Source of the DNA: an uncultured Flavobacteriales bacterium
GTDB taxonomy: Bacteria; Bacteroidota; Bacteroidia; Flavobacteriales_D; Sanyastnellaceae
NCBI GenBank assembly: GCA_937881575.1
Contig: CALGEI010000012.1
Coordinates: 1-33,403 of the forward strand
Direction of reading: 5' to 3'
Length of the DNA: 33,403 bases
The translations under genes were made by a program, and so were the position numbers. This document shows, piece by piece, positions 31,841-33,403 of the stretch. Below the pieces are notes generated by a model. That model had not been told where the DNA came from. It saw nothing but the letters and a program-made list of their open reading frames with translations, and ran no database searches. Numbering within the stretch: the stretch's first letter is position 1; every line of letters starts with the position of its first letter.

Positions 31841-32979
31841 TCGCCGGTTTGTGGTGCAACAGGCATCCCCTCAAAAGCAGTCGTCAAAACCTCACCTAAA
31901 AGCCAATCTGTCGAATCCAACCCCTGAATCATGGACTCGCTGCGCGAACTGAATACAACATCAACGGACTGGGCTACAAGCCGTTCGTCTTGAACAACAA
32001 AGAGGCTTTGTCCTGTTTGGATCCAAGCGTTGGGAACGACCACAACATCCTCGATCGCTTCGCCTTGAATGACCCCTGATACAAATTGGCCGTCGCGCAG
32101 TTGGGAACGGGTCGCCTTGCTTGCAAACGAGCGGCAATAAACCGTCGCTGTTTGAGTCGATGGATCCACCATGCCTGAAATCCGATGAACTTTCGCTGCC
32201 CCGATGGTTTGACCATTTTCATCCTGAAACAAGACCGTATCTCCACGTTGCACCGTCGCCAGGTAACGCGCATGCAGGGCCGTTTTGACTTCGAAATCAT
32301 TTTGTCCAATCAGAGAACCGGCCAACTGTCCGGCACGAACGAGCCCTCCCGGTTGTACCGTCGTAGCCGCAACAATCCCGTCAAAAGGAGCCAAAACGGT
32401 ATACTTGGACAGACGTTCTTCTGCAGACCGAATGGCATGATAACTGCTCAACAATCCTCGATTCGCAACAAACAAGCGCTCACGATCTGACTGGGCCGGA
32501 GGCAAGATTGGCAGCGTGTTTTCCACATCCATTGCGTCGGAAAAGGCAGACCATGCTTCACCATTCTCGGGGAAATCGGCATGCAAGTCAGCCAATTGAT
32601 TGGACAGTAGCTGCAAAAACTGACTGCGCTGTGAAATCAAACTCAACCGAGCCTCACGATCATCCAACTGCATCAGCGTTTCTCCTTGTTCAAACGCGGT
32701 CCCCTCGCGGAATTCCTTCCCTCCCAATTGCAATGTTCCGGTCACTTCCGCCAAAATCTCTGCGCGATAGCGTGCTTCGACACGGCCCTCTATTGGGATA
32801 AGCGGCACACGGGAGGCAATTGCGACAGGCACAACACGCACAGCTCGAGCCGGAGTAGGACGGTCGGATACAGGCAATTCCTCCTTGAGAGAAATGAGCC
32901 CTTTCATGATGACGACGCCCACAACGAGTATGGCGGCGCCTAACGCAAAGCGCAAAGCGCTCTTCAAAAATGGATGCAT
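31837..32979 (-). CDS. RND periplasmic adaptor (membrane fusion protein)
   Basis: A 380-residue adaptor with an N-terminal membrane anchor (about 8-30, LRFALGAAILVVGVVIMKG), a lipoyl half (EGRVEARYRAEILAEVTG), a short helical hairpin (about 110-195), the second lipoyl half (YTVLAPFDGIVAATTVQPG), and beta-barrel and membrane-proximal domains. It bridges the inner-membrane pump and the TolC channel. The hairpin contains a Pro-rich interruption (TLPILPPAQSD, about 154-164) and looks shorter than that of the adaptor at 16850. Its stop codon overlaps the pump ATG. The cupin gene upstream ends 73 bases before its ATG. Confidence 0.92.
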   Translation of the reverse strand: MHPFLKSALRFALGAAILVVGVVIMKGLISLKEELPVSDRPTPARAVRVVPVAIASRVPLIPIEGRVEARYRAEILAEVTGTLQLGGKEFREGTAFEQGETLMQLDDREARLSLISQRSQFLQLLSNQLADLHADFPENGEAWSAFSDAMDVENTLPILPPAQSDRERLFVANRGLLSSYHAIRSAEERLSKYTVLAPFDGIVAATTVQPGGLVRAGQLAGSLIGQNDFEVKTALHARYLATVQRGDTVLFQDENGQTIGAAKVHRISGMVDPSTQTATVYCRSFASKATRSQLRDGQFVSGVIQGEAIEDVVVVPNAWIQTGQSLFVVQDERLVAQSVDVVFSSRSESMIQGLDSTDWLLGEVLTTAFEGMPVAPQTGE

Positions 32980-33052
32980 AGGATGCTGAGAATTTATGGA
33001 ACCAAATCTCGCTCAAGAACTCCCAGAACGAGCTCCTCTCCCGCCAAAAGAT

Positions 33053-33352
33053 TCAAACGTCCTTTGGCAGATAAGTCAAGAGTACCTCCATCACTCCGTC
33101 CGGTTCCATCCAATGTTCCGTGTTGGGAGGAATGCTACAGACACTGTCCTTTTCAACCTCAATTCGATGCAGTCCTACCTGGATAATACCGCCACCCTTG
33201 ACCACACGACAATGCTCCCACTCATCATGAAGGTGCGTCCGTCCATTCCCGTCAAAATGCAAAAACTCAACAAGCGGTTTACCGTCTTGTTCAGCCAACA
33301 ACTCCATGAAACCAAACGAGGTAATGCGATGAGATAACGGGTTCCGAATCAT
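33053..33352 (-). CDS. Small single-domain cupin protein
   Basis: A 99-residue cupin with the metal-binding motif 1 H40-L-H42-xxx-E46 (RTHLHDEWEH) and a motif 2 histidine H80 (PPNTEHW). These four are the usual ligands of a mononuclear metal site, so it is likely to bind a metal. Small cupins may be sugar isomerases, dioxygenases or sensors; no substrate is evident. It is 73 bases upstream of the RND adaptor gene on the same strand, and may or may not share its transcript. The ATG at 33352 lies 18 bases after a possible upstream stop codon. The plus-strand frame across this region is a shadow. Confidence 0.8.
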   Translation of the reverse strand: MIRNPLSHRITSFGFMELLAEQDGKPLVEFLHFDGNGRTHLHDEWEHCRVVKGGGIIQVGLHRIEVEKDSVCSIPPNTEHWMEPDGVMEVLLTYLPKDV

Positions 33353-33370
33353 GGCGTTTTCAAGGTCAAA

Positions 33371-33403
33371 TCAGAAATTATCCAAGTCAGTGGGTCTCAT
33401 GAT
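33371..33403 (-). CDS. Possible C-terminal end of a gene entering from the right edge
   Basis: On the minus strand only one frame is open at the edge. It reads IMRPTDLDNF and stops at a TGA (33371-33373), 18 bases before the cupin ATG. The spacing would suit an operon. Ten codons are too few to identify a family. Confidence 0.3.
   Translation of the reverse strand: MMRPTDLDNF

Noticed and set aside
1-33403. CRISPR arrays, insertion sequences, phage genes, tRNA or rRNA genes
   Set aside because: No regularly spaced repeats, transposase or integrase motifs, or clover-leaf folds were seen on either strand.

Overview
The window looks like chromosomal DNA of a Bacteroidota bacterium, probably Flavobacteriales-like, with GC near one half by eye. 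Four things point there: promoter boxes of the TAnnTTTG type with a TTTG partner (best case in front of rpmH), almost no Shine-Dalgarno sequences, the gene order heme O synthase / two subunit III genes / subunit IV / SCO / DUF420 typical of Bacteroidota oxidase loci, and a small exosortase paired with a second membrane protein. I cannot name a genus. Genes are dense, nine same-strand pairs overlap by ATGA, and no insertion sequence, phage gene, CRISPR array, tRNA or rRNA was seen.

Layout. 1-276: window edge, no certain gene. 277-2957: ruvC (-) head to head with a flippase-like membrane protein (+) coupled to a membrane GT2 glycosyltransferase. 2969-3838: a lone OppC-type ABC permease. 3884-9184: surface polysaccharide genes (GDP-L-fucose synthase, Wzi-like protein, WecA/MraY-like sugar-phosphate transferase, second Wzi-like protein). 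9258-14575: cytochrome oxidase assembly and subunits (ctaB, two subunit III genes, subunit IV, a double-domain SCO protein, DUF420, a small CxxC membrane protein). 14588-19330: an OmpA-domain protein, a TolC channel with a periplasmic adaptor, tsaB and a Rieske-like lipoprotein candidate. 19327-21787 (-): ahcY, exosortase, exosortase partner. 21877-22563: Sfp-type phosphopantetheinyl transferase. 22682-22849 (-): rpmH, with a strong bidirectional terminator and a consensus promoter. 22981-25974: MsbA-like ABC exporter and gmd. 25996-33352 (-): cupin, RND adaptor, RND pump, TolC channel and a GT4 glycosyltransferase in one run.

How the genes work together. Gmd (24889) and Fcl (3884) are the two steps from GDP-mannose to GDP-L-fucose although 20 kb apart. 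WecA, the Wzi-like proteins, the glycosyltransferases and perhaps the exosortase fit an envelope that makes fucose-containing polysaccharide. The central block makes heme O, supplies oxidase subunits III and IV and delivers copper. Two TolC/adaptor sets handle export, but only the right-hand one has its own inner-membrane pump here.

The points most worth a second look are a SCO protein whose first thioredoxin-like domain has lost all copper ligands, a perfect 16-bp palindrome on the promoter box of the second subunit III gene, an exosortase pair behind ahcY with no visible substrate, a nine-G tract inside the second TolC gene, and degenerate functional residues in the OmpA-domain and Rieske-like proteins.
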